The translations under genes and the position numbers were made by a program. Under the pieces are notes generated by a model. It ran no database searches and was not told where the DNA came from. It saw only the letters and a program-made list of their open reading frames with translations. 64,000 nt of DNA, taken from Isosphaera sp. (GTDB lineage Bacteria > Planctomycetota > Planctomycetia > Gemmatales > Gemmataceae). Every line of letters starts with the position of its first letter. Positions within the stretch are counted from its first letter, which is position 1. This document shows positions 36,947 through 45,937 of this stretch, one piece after another. The stretch spans positions 1-64,000 of the forward strand of contig PNKH01000028.1 in NCBI GenBank assembly GCA_013822345.1, in the 5' to 3' direction.

Positions 36947-38245
36947 ATGGCCGGAACGTGCGTGGTCGGGCTGCAGTGGGGCGACGAGGCCAAGGGGAAG
37001 ATCGTCGACCTGCTCGGCGACACCTTCGACCTCGTCGTCCGGTACAACGGCGGGGCGAACGCCGGGCACACCGTCGTCGTCGGCGGCAAGACGTTCAAGC
37101 TCTCGCTGCTGCCGACCGGGGTCATCCGCCCGAACGTCACCTCGGTCATCGGCAACGGCGTCGTCGTCTACCCGCCGCGGTTCGTCGAGGAGGTCGGCCA
37201 GCTCGCCAAGGCCGGCATCGACCTGTCGAACGGGCTGGTGCTGAGCGACCACGCCCACGTCATCTTCCCGTACCACATGGAGGAGGAACGCCTGGCCGAG
37301 AGTGGCACGGAAGGGAAGATCGGCACCACCGGCCGCGGCATCGGCCCGTGCTACCAGGACAAGGTCGGGCGGCGGTTCGGCGTCCGGGTCGGCGAGCTGC
37401 TGCGGCCGGACCACCTGCGGGAGCGGCTCGGGCAGATCGTCCCGTTCAAGAACCGGCTGATGGCGGCGTTCGCCAACGGGCACGCCGACACCCTGAAGGC
37501 GTTCGACCCGGCCGCGGTCGCCGACGAGTACCTCGGGTACGCGGAGCAACTCCGGCCGTACGTCGCCGACACCTCGCGGCTGCTACAGGACGCGGTGAAG
37601 GCCGGGAAGCGGGTGCTGTTCGAGGCGGCCCAGGGGTCGCTGCTCGACGTGGACCACGGGACGTACCCCTACGTGACGAGTTCGAGCAGCCTGCCGTCGG
37701 GCATCTGGGGCGGGTCGGGGTTGCCGGCGAAGCACGTCACCCGGGTGATCGGGGTGGTGAAGGCGTACACGACGCGGGTCGGCCGCGGCCCGTTCCCGAC
37801 CGAGCTGGACGACGGCCCGGACGGGACCGGCGAGCGGATCCGGCGGGTCGGGCGGGAGTACGGGACGGTGACCGGGCGGCCGCGGCGGTGCGGGTGGTTC
37901 GACGCGGTGGCGGTGCGGTACACGGCGGCCCTGGCCGGCGCTGACGAGATCACGGTGATGCTGCTCGATGTGCTGAGCGGGCTTCCCGAACTGAGGCTGT
38001 GCGTCGCCTACGACCTCGACGGCGACCGGCGGACGCACTTCCCGAGCGACGCCTACGAGCTGGAGCGCTGCAAGCCGGTGTACGAGACGCTGCCCGGGTG
38101 GGGCGAGGACATCACGGCGGCGCGGACGCTGTCTGACCTGCCGGCGGCGGCCCGCCGGTACCTCGACCGGGTGTCGGAGTTGGTCGGGCTGCCGGCGGCG
38201 GTGGTGTCGGTCGGCCCCGACCGCGAGCAGACCATCCGGGTGTGA
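36947..38245 (+). CDS. purA: Adenylosuccinate synthetase
   Basis: 432 residues. The N-terminal GTP-binding block is LQWGDEAKGK (about 8-17), followed by NGGANAGHT, GTTGRGIGPCY and the C-terminal DLDGDRRTHFPSD region. It catalyses IMP plus aspartate plus GTP to adenylosuccinate, the first committed step to AMP. The first gene of a likely operon with uppS, cdsA and phoH; preceded by a promoter and an intrinsic terminator. Confidence 0.96.
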   Translation: MAGTCVVGLQWGDEAKGKIVDLLGDTFDLVVRYNGGANAGHTVVVGGKTFKLSLLPTGVIRPNVTSVIGNGVVVYPPRFVEEVGQLAKAGIDLSNGLVLSDHAHVIFPYHMEEERLAESGTEGKIGTTGRGIGPCYQDKVGRRFGVRVGELLRPDHLRERLGQIVPFKNRLMAAFANGHADTLKAFDPAAVADEYLGYAEQLRPYVADTSRLLQDAVKAGKRVLFEAAQGSLLDVDHGTYPYVTSSSSLPSGIWGGSGLPAKHVTRVIGVVKAYTTRVGRGPFPTELDDGPDGTGERIRRVGREYGTVTGRPRRCGWFDAVAVRYTAALAGADEITVMLLDVLSGLPELRLCVAYDLDGDRRTHFPSDAYELERCKPVYETLPGWGEDITAARTLSDLPAAARRYLDRVSELVGLPAAVVSVGPDREQTIRV

Positions 38246-38248
38246 GCC

Positions 38249-38309
38249 GGCGAACCCGGAGCGTGGCCGACGGGGTGCGTCACCCCCTCCCTCACGGTCG
38301 GGGTTCGCC
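38249..38309. repeat. Palindrome family I, copy 2 (degenerate)
   Basis: Arms 38249-38277 and 38281-38309 pair imperfectly. The right arm, read in reverse, resembles the arm of the palindrome inserted in treY (GGCGAACC...GACCGT). It lies between purA and uppS. Confidence 0.6.
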
Positions 38310-38317
38310 CGAACACG

Positions 38318-39100
38318 ATGACTCCGTCCCACGACCCCGCCGCGCACGCACGCTCCGTCGGCCTCGACCCGGCCCGGCTGCCGCGCCACGTCGCGGTCAT
38401 CATGGACGGCAACGGCCGGTGGGCGCAGGCCCAGGGCAAGGAGCGCGTCGAGGGGCACGCCCGCGGGGCGAAGTCGGTCGACGAGGTGACCGAGGAGTGC
38501 TGCCGGCTCGGGATCGGCCAGCTCACCCTGTACTGCCTGTCGTCCGAGAACTGGAAGCGGCCGAAGCCCGAGATCGACTTCCTGATGGCCCTGCTGAAGC
38601 AGTACCTCCTCGCCGAGCGGGCGAAGATCCTCGCCCAGAACATCCGGTTCGTCGTCATCGGCCGCCGCGACGGGCTCCCCCCGGAGGTGCTGGCCGAGAT
38701 CGACGAGAACGAGCGGCTGACCCGCGGCAACACCGGCCTGACCCTGTGCCTGGCCATCAACTACGGCAGCCGGGCGGAGATCGTCGACGCCGTCCGGGCG
38801 ATCGCCGGGCGGGTGCGGCGCGGCGAACTCGACCCCGACCGGGTGGACGAGGCGGTGATCGGCGGCCACCTGTACACGGCCGGGATGCCGGACCCGGACC
38901 TGCTCGTCCGGACGGCCGGGGAGATGCGGGTGAGCAACTACCTGCTGTGGCAGATCTCGTACGCCGAGCTGTGGGTGACGCCGCGGTTCTGGCCGGAGTT
39001 CGGCCCGGCCCTGCTGCACGACGCGCTCCGCGACTACGCCCGCCGGGAGCGGCGGTTCGGCGGCCTCACCCCGGAGCTGCCGGATGACGCACGGGCCTGA
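38318..39100 (+). CDS. uppS: Isoprenyl (undecaprenyl) diphosphate synthase
   Basis: 260 residues. The catalytic Asp30 is in VIMDGNGRW, with GHARGAKS binding the allylic substrate, SSENWKRP and the C-terminal RTAGEMRVSNYLLWQ/AELW block. The cis-prenyl transferase makes the lipid carrier for cell-envelope synthesis. It precedes cdsA by 3 nt, which suggests translational coupling. Confidence 0.95.
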   Translation: MTPSHDPAAHARSVGLDPARLPRHVAVIMDGNGRWAQAQGKERVEGHARGAKSVDEVTEECCRLGIGQLTLYCLSSENWKRPKPEIDFLMALLKQYLLAERAKILAQNIRFVVIGRRDGLPPEVLAEIDENERLTRGNTGLTLCLAINYGSRAEIVDAVRAIAGRVRRGELDPDRVDEAVIGGHLYTAGMPDPDLLVRTAGEMRVSNYLLWQISYAELWVTPRFWPEFGPALLHDALRDYARRERRFGGLTPELPDDARA

Positions 39101-39103
39101 GCG

Positions 39104-39955
39104 ATGATCCGCACCCGGCTCGCCGTCGGCGCCGCCCTCGCCCTCGCCGCCGCCGGCGTGCTGGTCGGCGACGACCACCTCACCGTCCCCGGCCTGCCGT
39201 TCCCCTGCCTGTTCGCCTGCCTGATGCTGATGGGCGTGCTCGGCCCGCTCGAACTCCTCCGCCTCCTCCCCGAGCCGACCCGCCCGTCCGGGCCGCTCGT
39301 CCCGGCCGGCGTCCTCCTCTGCCTGGCCGCCAACTGGTACCCGCCCGGGTCGGTGTGGGGGATGCTCGTCGCCGTGTCCTGCGGGGTGCTGGTCGCCGCG
39401 TTCGTCGTCGAGATCGCCCGGTACGACGGCGAGCCGGGGCGGGCGGTGCCGCGGGTCGCGGCCACGGTGCTCGCCGTCGGGTACCTCGGCGTCCTGCCGG
39501 TGTTCTTCGCCCAGACGCGGTTCCTCTCGGCGTCCCACGGCGCCCTGCTCCTCGCCCTGACGATCGCCGTCCCGAAGGGGAACGACGTTTTCGCGTTCTT
39601 CACCGGCCGGTTCCTCGGCCGGCACCCGATGGCCCCGCGGCTCAGCCCGAAGAAGACGTGGGAGGGGTTCGCCGGCGGGATGGCCGGCGGGGCGGCGGTG
39701 GCGGTCGGGATCGACCTGGCGGCCGGGGTGTTCCCGGGTGGTATGATCGAGGCGGCCGGGTTCGGGCTGGCGGTCGGGCTGGCCGGGGTGTTCGGCGACC
39801 TGGCCGAGTCGGTCGTGAAGCGGGACGGGCTGGCGAAGGACGCGTCGAAGGCCATCCCCGGGTTCGGCGGGCTGCTCGACGTGGTCGACTCCGTCCTGTT
39901 CGCCGCCCCGGTCGCGTACCTGTGGTTCCTGGTCACCCTCCGAGGCCCCTCATGA
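39104..39955 (+). CDS. cdsA: Phosphatidate cytidylyltransferase
   Basis: 283 residues, about seven to eight hydrophobic segments, and the CDP-diglyceride synthetase signature near the C-terminus (VKRDGLAKDASKAIPGFGG...DVVDS). It makes CDP-diacylglycerol from phosphatidate and CTP in the cytoplasmic membrane. Its TGA overlaps the phoH ATG (ATGA), and uppS ends 3 nt before it. Confidence 0.93.
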   Translation: MIRTRLAVGAALALAAAGVLVGDDHLTVPGLPFPCLFACLMLMGVLGPLELLRLLPEPTRPSGPLVPAGVLLCLAANWYPPGSVWGMLVAVSCGVLVAAFVVEIARYDGEPGRAVPRVAATVLAVGYLGVLPVFFAQTRFLSASHGALLLALTIAVPKGNDVFAFFTGRFLGRHPMAPRLSPKKTWEGFAGGMAGGAAVAVGIDLAAGVFPGGMIEAAGFGLAVGLAGVFGDLAESVVKRDGLAKDASKAIPGFGGLLDVVDSVLFAAPVAYLWFLVTLRGPS

Positions 39956-40917
39956 CCGACCCGACCGTGACCCGGAACCTGACCCTCGACGGCCGGGACG
40001 AGGCGGTCATCCTGTTCGGCCCGCGGGACGCGTACCTGCGGGCGGTCCGGGACGCCCTGGGGGTGAAGGTGGTGGCCCGCGGCGACCTGCTCCTGATCGA
40101 GGGGCCGGCGGAGGCGGCCGGCCAGGCCGAGCGGGTGTTCGGGCAACTCCGTCAGGTACTCCGGAAGCAGGGGAAGCTGACGATCGAGGACGTCCGCGGG
40201 GTAGTCGAGGTGGTCCGCGGCGGCGGCGACCCGGGGCGGAACGTGACGCTGACGGAGTCCGGCCGGGGGCTGCGGGCGCGGACCGACGGGCAGGGGCGGT
40301 ACGTGCAGGCGCTGCGGAGCCACGACGTGGTGATCTGCGTCGGCCCGGCCGGGAGCGGGAAGACGTACCTGGCGGTCGGGTGGGCGGTCGGGCTGCTGCG
40401 GAGCGGGGCGGTGAAGAAGATCGTGCTGGTCCGGCCGGCGGTCGAGGCCGGGGAGCGGCTCGGGTACCTGCCGGGCGACCTGGTGGCGAAGATCAGCCCG
40501 TACCTCCGTCCGCTGTTCGACGCCCTGGCCGAGATCATGGACGCGGAGACGGTGAAGAAGTACATGGAGAACGACATCATCGAGATCCTCCCGCTGGCGT
40601 ACATGCGGGGCCGGACCTTGAACCAGTCGGTCATCATCCTCGACGAGGGGCAGAACGCGACGGCGGCGCAGATGAAGATGTTCCTCACCCGGATGGGGCT
40701 GAACTCGAAGATCGTGGTGACCGGCGACCCGACCCAGACGGACCTGCCCAAGACCGTCCGGAGCGGGCTCGCCGACGCCCTGCAGCGGCTCAAGGACGTG
40801 GAGGGGTTGGCGATCGTCCACCTCGACCAGGCGGACATCGTCCGCAACCCGCTGGTGACCCGGATCGTCAAGGCGTACGAGGAGGACGCCCCGAAGGGGA
40901 AGCGGCCGCCGGGCTGA
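39952..40917 (+). CDS. PhoH-family ATPase
   Basis: 321 residues. The Walker A motif is GPAGSGKTYLA near 127-137, and Walker B is IILDEGQNAT; the TGDPTQTDLP motif is typical of PhoH. An N-terminal KH-like region precedes it. PhoH proteins are linked to RNA metabolism. ATG 39952 overlaps the cdsA stop; the longer open frame upstream is a shadow of cdsA. Its 3' end overlaps the convergent PAP2 gene by 50 nt. Confidence 0.9.
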   Translation: MTDPTVTRNLTLDGRDEAVILFGPRDAYLRAVRDALGVKVVARGDLLLIEGPAEAAGQAERVFGQLRQVLRKQGKLTIEDVRGVVEVVRGGGDPGRNVTLTESGRGLRARTDGQGRYVQALRSHDVVICVGPAGSGKTYLAVGWAVGLLRSGAVKKIVLVRPAVEAGERLGYLPGDLVAKISPYLRPLFDALAEIMDAETVKKYMENDIIEILPLAYMRGRTLNQSVIILDEGQNATAAQMKMFLTRMGLNSKIVVTGDPTQTDLPKTVRSGLADALQRLKDVEGLAIVHLDQADIVRNPLVTRIVKAYEEDAPKGKRPPG

Positions 40918-41551
40918 CGCCGGCGAAGTGGGCCGCGTACACGCCCACAGCTCCGCCGACGAACCCGCCGGCGACCACGTCGCCGACGAAGTGGTAGTTC
41001 ATCCCGACCAGCCCGACGGCGACCGCCGCCGACGCCAGCACCCCCGCCCACCGCCACCGCGGGTACGCCAACCAGAGCACGGCCGCGGCGGCGACGGTCC
41101 GGGCCTCGTGCCCGGACGGGAAGCTGCCGTAGGCCGACCCGCCGTGGAACGGGTGGAACCCGTACGCCCCGCCCCCGATGTACGACGGGTTGTCGTCGAC
41201 CCAGGTCTCCGGCCAGTACCGGCCGGCGAGGTACGACAGGCTCTCGCGGAACTGGTCGGCCAGGACGATTGCCGCCCCGGCCGCGAACACCGCCCACTCC
41301 CACCGGCGGAACGGCCCCAACGCCCGTCGCACCGCGAGTGCGGCGAGCACCGCCGGCACCCACGCCTGGACCACCGGCGGCGGGTAGGTGAGCGGCTTCA
41401 GGTACGGGACTGCGACCGCGTTGTGCGCGTGGACGAAGGTGGCGACGGGGCGGTCGACGAACTGGTAGCAAAGGAGCACGAGGGCGGCGCAAGCGGCCAG
41501 CCCCACCCCGGTGTTCCGCAGGAGCCGGGCGAACTCGGGGTCGCGAGGCAC
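40868..41551 (-). CDS. PAP2-family membrane phosphatase
   Basis: 227 residues with about five to six membrane segments. The phosphatase motifs are GSFPSGHEART and NYHFVGDVVAGG, with a FRESLSYLAGR region standing in for the first motif. Such enzymes dephosphorylate lipid phosphates, for example undecaprenyl diphosphate, outside the membrane, which would complement uppS on the other strand. The gene converges on phoH with a 50-nt overlap. Confidence 0.88.
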   Translation of the reverse strand: MPRDPEFARLLRNTGVGLAACAALVLLCYQFVDRPVATFVHAHNAVAVPYLKPLTYPPPVVQAWVPAVLAALAVRRALGPFRRWEWAVFAAGAAIVLADQFRESLSYLAGRYWPETWVDDNPSYIGGGAYGFHPFHGGSAYGSFPSGHEARTVAAAAVLWLAYPRWRWAGVLASAAVAVGLVGMNYHFVGDVVAGGFVGGAVGVYAAHFAGVSPAAASPSGRPPRTP

Positions 41552-41585
41552 GGCGGGCAGCTCCCGAACCAGGCCGGGAAAGTGG

Positions 41586-41616
41586 AACGGGCACCCGGTA
41601 GCAGCGGGTGCCCGTT
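41586..41616 (-). terminator. Terminator hairpin after tRNA-Gln
   Basis: AACGGGCACCCG pairs exactly with CGGGTGCCCGTT over 12 bp with a 7-nt loop, 18 nt downstream of the tRNA 3' end on the minus strand. A moderately T-rich TTCCACTTT follows it. Confidence 0.65.
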
Positions 41617-41633
41617 CCCGTTTGGCCGCGGAA

Positions 41634-41704
41634 CTGGGGATCTAGGATTCGAACCTAGACTAACTGATCCAGAGTCAGTCGTGCTACCGTTACACCAATC
41701 CCCA
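41634..41704 (-). tRNA. tRNA-Gln (CTG)
   Basis: On the minus strand: acceptor TGGGGAT/ATCCCCA with U1-A72 typical of tRNA-Gln, D-loop with AACGGTAG, an anticodon loop CTCTGGA (anticodon CTG, reading CAG) and a T-arm with GGTTCGAATCC. CCA is not encoded. Confidence 0.93.
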
Positions 41705-41724
41705 AGGGCGGGCGTGACGGTGCA

Positions 41725-41753
41725 ATCATAACGCCGCCGGCGGCCGGCGGCAA
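41725..41753 (-). promoter_or_regulatory. Sigma-70 promoter of tRNA-Gln
   Basis: On the minus strand TTGCCG-N17-TATGAT, with the -10 box 20 nt upstream of the tRNA 5' end. Confidence 0.65.
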
Positions 41754-41813
41754 GGCGACCCCGGCGCGGGGCGTACAATGGCCGGGTGCGTTCCGGGGCC
41801 GGGAGGGCGTGCC

Positions 41814-42674
41814 GTGGCCGGGTCCGAGTGGGTCGTCGACGCGACCGCCGAGAACTTCCAGCAGCGGGTGGTCGACGCCTCGCTCGACCGGCCGGTGGTG
41901 GTCGACTTCTGGGCCCCGTGGTGCGGGCCGTGCCGGGCGCTCGGGCCGCGCCTGGAGGCGGCCGCCGCCGGCCGGGATGGCGGGTTCCTGCTGGTGAAGG
42001 TCAACACCGACGAGGAGCCGGGCTTGGCCCAGGCGTTCGGGGTCGAGACGATCCCGGCGGTGTTCGCCCTCCGCAACGGCAAGGTCGTCGACCAGTTCAC
42101 CGGCGTCATCCCGGACGACCAACTGACGGCGTTTCTCGACGGGCTAGCGCCGACCGAGGCCGAGACCGCCGCCGCGGCGGCGCTGGAACTCGAAGGCCGC
42201 GACCCGCCCGCCGCCGTCGCCGCGTACCGGGCGATCCTCGCCGCCGACCCGAAGTCGGCGGCCGCGCGCGCCGGCCTGGCCCGGCTGCTGCTCGCCACCC
42301 CCGGCAACGAGTCCGAAGCGGCCAGGCTGCTCGCCGGGTCGGACTGGGGGGAGTTCGCCGCCGAGGCGGGGCGGCTGAAGGCGGTGGTTGCGCTGCTCGA
42401 GGCCGCCCACGCCGACGCCGACTTGAAGGCGGCGCGGGCGGCGGTCGCGGCGGACGGCGAGGACGCGCAGGCGCGGTACCGGTTGGGCGAGGTGCTGGCC
42501 GGGCGCGGCGAGTACACCGCGGCGCTGGCGGAGTTGCTCGCGGCCGCCGAGAACGACAAGGCGCTCGCCCGCGGCCCGGTCCGGCAGCTGATGCTCAAGG
42601 TGTTCGACGTGATCGGCCCCCGCAGCCCGGCGGCCGACGCCGCCCGCCAGAAGCTCCAGATGCTGCTGTACTGA
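41814..42674 (+). CDS. Thioredoxin-TPR protein (CnoX/YbbN-like)
   Basis: 286 residues from the GTG at 41814, which has GGGAGG 7 nt upstream. A thioredoxin domain covers about 1-108 with an intact WCGPC at 36-40; TPR-like helices fill 120-286. Full-length CnoX-type co-chaperones protect proteins from oxidation and pass them to GroEL, and the intact CxxC would allow redox activity. An ATG 12 codons upstream (41778) overlaps a TACAAT box that looks like its -10 element, so it is less likely. Confidence 0.88.
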   Translation: MAGSEWVVDATAENFQQRVVDASLDRPVVVDFWAPWCGPCRALGPRLEAAAAGRDGGFLLVKVNTDEEPGLAQAFGVETIPAVFALRNGKVVDQFTGVIPDDQLTAFLDGLAPTEAETAAAAALELEGRDPPAAVAAYRAILAADPKSAAARAGLARLLLATPGNESEAARLLAGSDWGEFAAEAGRLKAVVALLEAAHADADLKAARAAVAADGEDAQARYRLGEVLAGRGEYTAALAELLAAAENDKALARGPVRQLMLKVFDVIGPRSPAADAARQKLQMLLY

Positions 42675-42698
42675 AGCATCGGTGCCGGACGACCTTCG

Positions 42699-42760
42699 GA
42701 ACGGGAGGGCGAGGCTCCTGCCGAGCCTGGCGTCCGCGGCTCGGCAGGAGCCTCGCCCTC
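42699..42760. repeat. Palindrome family E, copy 1 (perfect 26-bp arms)
   Basis: Arms 42699-42724 and 42735-42760, loop 10 nt, core GGGAGGGCGAGGCTCC. A near-identical element is at 60978-61043. It lies between the convergent thioredoxin and sulfatase genes. Confidence 0.9.
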
Positions 42761-42793
42761 CCGGGTTGGTCGGGGCCGCCCTCCGCGCCAGCG

Positions 42794-44170
42794 TCACTCC
42801 TTCTCCTTCTTCCCCGGCAGCTCCGGCTTGTTCTCGGTCGGCAGCCGCTTCGCCAACTCCTTCTTCACGTCCGCGTACTTCGGGTCGGCCGCCAGGTTCG
42901 CCCACTCGTAAGGGTCGGAGGCGTGGTCGTACAGTTCCTCGTCGCCGTTCGCGTACCGGATGTACCGCCACTTCTCCGTCCGCACCGCGTGGTTGTTCCG
43001 GTTGAACGTGGTCACCGCCGCGTGCTCCCACTTCGCCGCCGGGTCGGCGAGCAGCGGCTTCAGGCTCGGGCCGGCGACGTGCTTCGGCACCGGGATCCCG
43101 CACAGGTCGCAGAGCGTCGGGTAGAGGCTCATGAAGTCGACCGTCCGGTCGCACACCCCGCCCGGTTTCGTCACCCCCGGGGCGACCCAGACCAGCGGGG
43201 CCCGCGTCGCCTCCTCCCACAGGCTGAACTTCCGCCAGTGCTCCTTCTCCCCGAGGTGCCAGCCGTGGTCGCCCCACAGCACCACCACCGTGTTCCCCTT
43301 GTGCGGCGACTTGTCCAGGGCGTCGAGGAGCCGGCCGATCTCGGCGTCGGCGTAGGCGCACGCCGCCAGGTACGCCTGCACCGCCTCCTTCCACCGCCCG
43401 GACTTCAGGATCGCCGCGTGGTCCCCGTCCGGCTTCGCCATCCGCACCCCGGCCGGCGGCACGTCCTTCAGGTCGTCCTTCGTCGTCGGCGGCAACTCGA
43501 TCGCCTCCAGCGGGAACAGGTCGTAGTACTTCCGCGGCACGTCCCACGGCATGTGCGGCTTGTGCAGCCCGATCGCCAGGAAGAACGGCTTGTCGTGCTT
43601 CGCCGCGAGGTGCCTGATCCCGTAGTCGACGGTCTTGTGGTCGCCGAGGTCGGCGTCGTCGCAGGCGAGCGGCTTGAACCGGATCCCGCCGACCCCGTCG
43701 TCCTTCGCGGTCGGGTGCGGCTTCAGCCCCTTGGCGTCGGCGCCGACGAAATAGTCGTCCCACTCGCCCGGGCGGTGGGCGCTGGAGTGGTAGATCTTGC
43801 CGGCCCCGTAGACGACGTACCCGGCGTTCCGGAACTGGGTGGTGAGCGTCTGCTCGACCGGGATGACCGGCTTCCAGTCCTGGCCGTTGTCGTACACCCC
43901 GGTCTGGCCCGGCCGCAGCCCGGACATGAGCGCCGCCCGGGACGGATTGCACAGCGGGGCGGCGCAGTACGCCCGGGTGAAGGTGACGCCGGCTTTGGCC
44001 AGCCGGTCGATGTTCGGGGTCTTGGCCTGCCTGTTCCGGCCGAGGTGGCCGAGCCAGTGGTTCAGGTCGTCGGCGGCGATGAACAGGACGTTCGGCTTCT
44101 CCGCGTCGGCGGAGTGGGCGGGCGGGGCGAACAGCGCGAGGGCGGCGGCCGCGAGCCAGCGGGCGGGCAT
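42794..44170 (-). CDS. Secreted Cys-type sulfatase
   Basis: 458 residues from the ATG at 44170 (GGAGG nearby), with a signal peptide (residues about 4-20). The formylglycine motif is C74-N-P-S-R, the Cys type that needs a formylglycine-generating enzyme. Metal ligands are in IAADDLNHW (D34, D35) and LWGDHGWHLGEKEHW. Planctomycetes carry many such enzymes for sulfated polysaccharides; the sequence resembles the iduronate-2-sulfatase-like subgroup. Substrate not determined. Last gene of the minus-strand trehalose block. Confidence 0.92.
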   Translation of the reverse strand: MPARWLAAAALALFAPPAHSADAEKPNVLFIAADDLNHWLGHLGRNRQAKTPNIDRLAKAGVTFTRAYCAAPLCNPSRAALMSGLRPGQTGVYDNGQDWKPVIPVEQTLTTQFRNAGYVVYGAGKIYHSSAHRPGEWDDYFVGADAKGLKPHPTAKDDGVGGIRFKPLACDDADLGDHKTVDYGIRHLAAKHDKPFFLAIGLHKPHMPWDVPRKYYDLFPLEAIELPPTTKDDLKDVPPAGVRMAKPDGDHAAILKSGRWKEAVQAYLAACAYADAEIGRLLDALDKSPHKGNTVVVLWGDHGWHLGEKEHWRKFSLWEEATRAPLVWVAPGVTKPGGVCDRTVDFMSLYPTLCDLCGIPVPKHVAGPSLKPLLADPAAKWEHAAVTTFNRNNHAVRTEKWRYIRYANGDEELYDHASDPYEWANLAADPKYADVKKELAKRLPTENKPELPGKKEKE

Positions 44171-44215
44171 CGGGTGTCCTCCGGGAGGGGCACCCGACAG
44201 CATACGCGCCGCCCG

Positions 44216-44422
44216 TCACCTCGACTTCTTCGCACCCTTCGCGGCCGGCTTCCGCCCGGACCCGCCCGGCTTCTTCCCGCCGCCGTCCTGCTTGTTCACC
44301 GTCGCCCACGCCTTCGCGGCCGCCGCCTCCTCCGGCACCCCGCGCTCGACGTACCCCTCCTCGATGTGCTCCGCCTTCCGCTTCTGCTTGTCGGTGTACT
44401 TACTCTTGTCGCCCTGCGGCAT
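44216..44422 (-). CDS. Small Lys/Gly-rich stress-type protein (KGG-like)
   Basis: 68 residues. The block KYTDKQKRKAEHIEEGYVER and the AWATVNKQDGGG motif match a widespread small family annotated as plasmid stabilization or KGG-type protein and often found in stress islands. The C-terminal tail is Lys/Gly-rich. Function unknown. The ATG at 44422 is used; a longer frame upstream would start in the palindrome. A sigma-54-like site lies 44 nt upstream. Confidence 0.8.
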   Translation of the reverse strand: MPQGDKSKYTDKQKRKAEHIEEGYVERGVPEEAAAAKAWATVNKQDGGGKKPGGSGRKPAAKGAKKSR

Positions 44423-44466
44423 GACGCCCTCCGGTTCGGGTCGGGGCGCCACCGGCCCCGTGAGGA

Positions 44467-44485
44467 GGGTTGCAAACGGTGTTCC
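44467..44485 (-). promoter_or_regulatory. Sigma-54-like promoter of the KGG-like gene
   Basis: On the minus strand GGAAC-N5-TTTGCAA with 10 nt between GG and GC, 44 nt upstream of the ATG. Confidence 0.6.
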
Positions 44486-44498
44486 CAGGGCCGCCGGC

Positions 44499-44588
44499 GT
44501 AGTGGGCCGAGCGGGCGCTTCGCCCGCGAGTCCCACCACCCCCGGCGCGGTGGGACTCGCCCGCAAAGCCGGGCTCGGCCCACCCTAC
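44499..44588. repeat. Palindrome family A, copy 2 (imperfect)
   Basis: Left arm from 44499 and right arm to 44588 carry the GTAG(GG)TGGGCCGAGC ends and the GCGAGTCCCACC interior, with several mismatches in the middle. It lies between the KGG-like and trehalase genes, on the far side of the sigma-54-like site. Confidence 0.8.
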
Positions 44589-44595
44589 ACCCCGG

Positions 44596-45867
44596 TCAGT
44601 CCGCCGGGGCCGGCTCGCCGGGCATCAGGCCGAGCCGGCGGGCGAAGTCCACCAGCACCCCGTTCGTCCACCCGAACCCCTCGACCAGCCCGTAGTACCC
44701 GCTCTCCGGCTTCGCCGCCGGCTCGGCCACGTTGTACTTCTCCAGGAGCGTCCCGCGGGCCGCGAAGTCGGCGGCACAGGTCGCGCACCACCGCCGCCGC
44801 ACCTCCTCCGCCTCCGCCCCGAACCCGTACCGGTCCAGCCCCCCGGCCACCACCCACTGGAGCGGCGCCCACCCGTTCGGGTACGCCCACTGCCGACCGG
44901 GGAAGGCGTCCAGGCTGGTCACCAGGCCGCCCGGCAGGAGGAACTTCGGCAGCCACCGGGCGACCACCGCGTCCGCCTGCTGCTGCGTCGCCCACCCGGC
45001 CCAGAGCGGGAAGAACCCGGCCAGCGACGGGCACGGGGACCGCTCCCCGTGCTTCCAGTCGAAGTCCAGGAAGAACTCCCGGTGCGGGTCCCAGAACAGC
45101 TCCCGCATGACCGCCGCCCGCTCGTCCGACACCGTCTCCCAGTACCGGGCCCGGTCCGGGTCGGCGAGCCGGTCGAACGCCCACTCCAGGTCCAGCTCCC
45201 GGGCGTACAGGATGCTGTTCAGGCACACCGGGAGGAAGTCCAGCCACCGCCCGGCCTCGGTCCCCGGGCGGGCCCCGTCGCACCGGGTCGAGTGGTCCCA
45301 CCCGCTCTCGCACGACGCCAGGAAGTGGCTGTAGTTGATGTCGTGGTACCGGGACAGCCCGCGGTACTTCATCCGCTCGTGCGGGTGCTTCTCCCCGAGC
45401 CAGCACGTCTCGTGCTCCCGGACCGCGGCGGTCAGCATCCGGCGGAGGAAGTCCTCCGCGTCCGGGTCGTGCCGGCGGACCTTGGCGTAGTGGGCCAGCC
45501 GGAGCATGCGGGTGAAGAACGGCGGCTGGCTGCGGGACGTGAAGTAGTACCGGGTGCCGTTCGGGATGAACCCGAACCGGTCGACCAGGTACAGGCAGTT
45601 CTCGGCCGCGTCGATGACCAGCCAGTCCCGGGCGGTGTCCCACACCCCAAGGGTCATGAAGTACGTGTCCCAGTAGTAGAACTCCTGGAACAGCGGGCGG
45701 TGCGGGTCGACGCTCGGGACGAGGAACGGCCGGGGCAGCCCGATCAGGGTGCCGCGGTCCTCCGTCTGGTGCCGGATCAGCCGGTCCCAGAACCCGTCGA
45801 CGTACGCCAGTGCCGGGCCGTAGCCCGGGGCCGGGTCGGCCGGCACCACCGTCGGTTCGCGCGCCAC
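44596..45867 (-). CDS. Trehalase (GH37)
   Basis: 423 residues from the GTG at 45867 (GAGGAG upstream). GH37 signatures: FQEFYYWDTYF near 78-88, IPNGTRYYFTSRSQPPF, the ESGWDHSTR motif carrying the likely acid Asp, and QWAYPNGWAPLQW near the C-terminus. No signal peptide, so it probably hydrolyses cytoplasmic trehalose to two glucoses. It lies among trehalose-synthesis genes on the same strand, which gives a make-and-recycle system. Confidence 0.9.
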   Translation of the reverse strand: MAREPTVVPADPAPGYGPALAYVDGFWDRLIRHQTEDRGTLIGLPRPFLVPSVDPHRPLFQEFYYWDTYFMTLGVWDTARDWLVIDAAENCLYLVDRFGFIPNGTRYYFTSRSQPPFFTRMLRLAHYAKVRRHDPDAEDFLRRMLTAAVREHETCWLGEKHPHERMKYRGLSRYHDINYSHFLASCESGWDHSTRCDGARPGTEAGRWLDFLPVCLNSILYARELDLEWAFDRLADPDRARYWETVSDERAAVMRELFWDPHREFFLDFDWKHGERSPCPSLAGFFPLWAGWATQQQADAVVARWLPKFLLPGGLVTSLDAFPGRQWAYPNGWAPLQWVVAGGLDRYGFGAEAEEVRRRWCATCAADFAARGTLLEKYNVAEPAAKPESGYYGLVEGFGWTNGVLVDFARRLGLMPGEPAPAD

Positions 45868-45937
45868 GCACGGACTCCTCGGTCGGCGGGGCGGTCGGCC
45901 CCTCCCCACCCCGGCCGCCCCGGCGGCCGCCGGGCAC

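Noticed and set aside
41778-41813. Upstream ATG start for the thioredoxin-TPR gene
   Set aside because: The GTG at 41814 has a well-placed GGGAGG, and the ATG overlaps a TACAAT promoter-like box.
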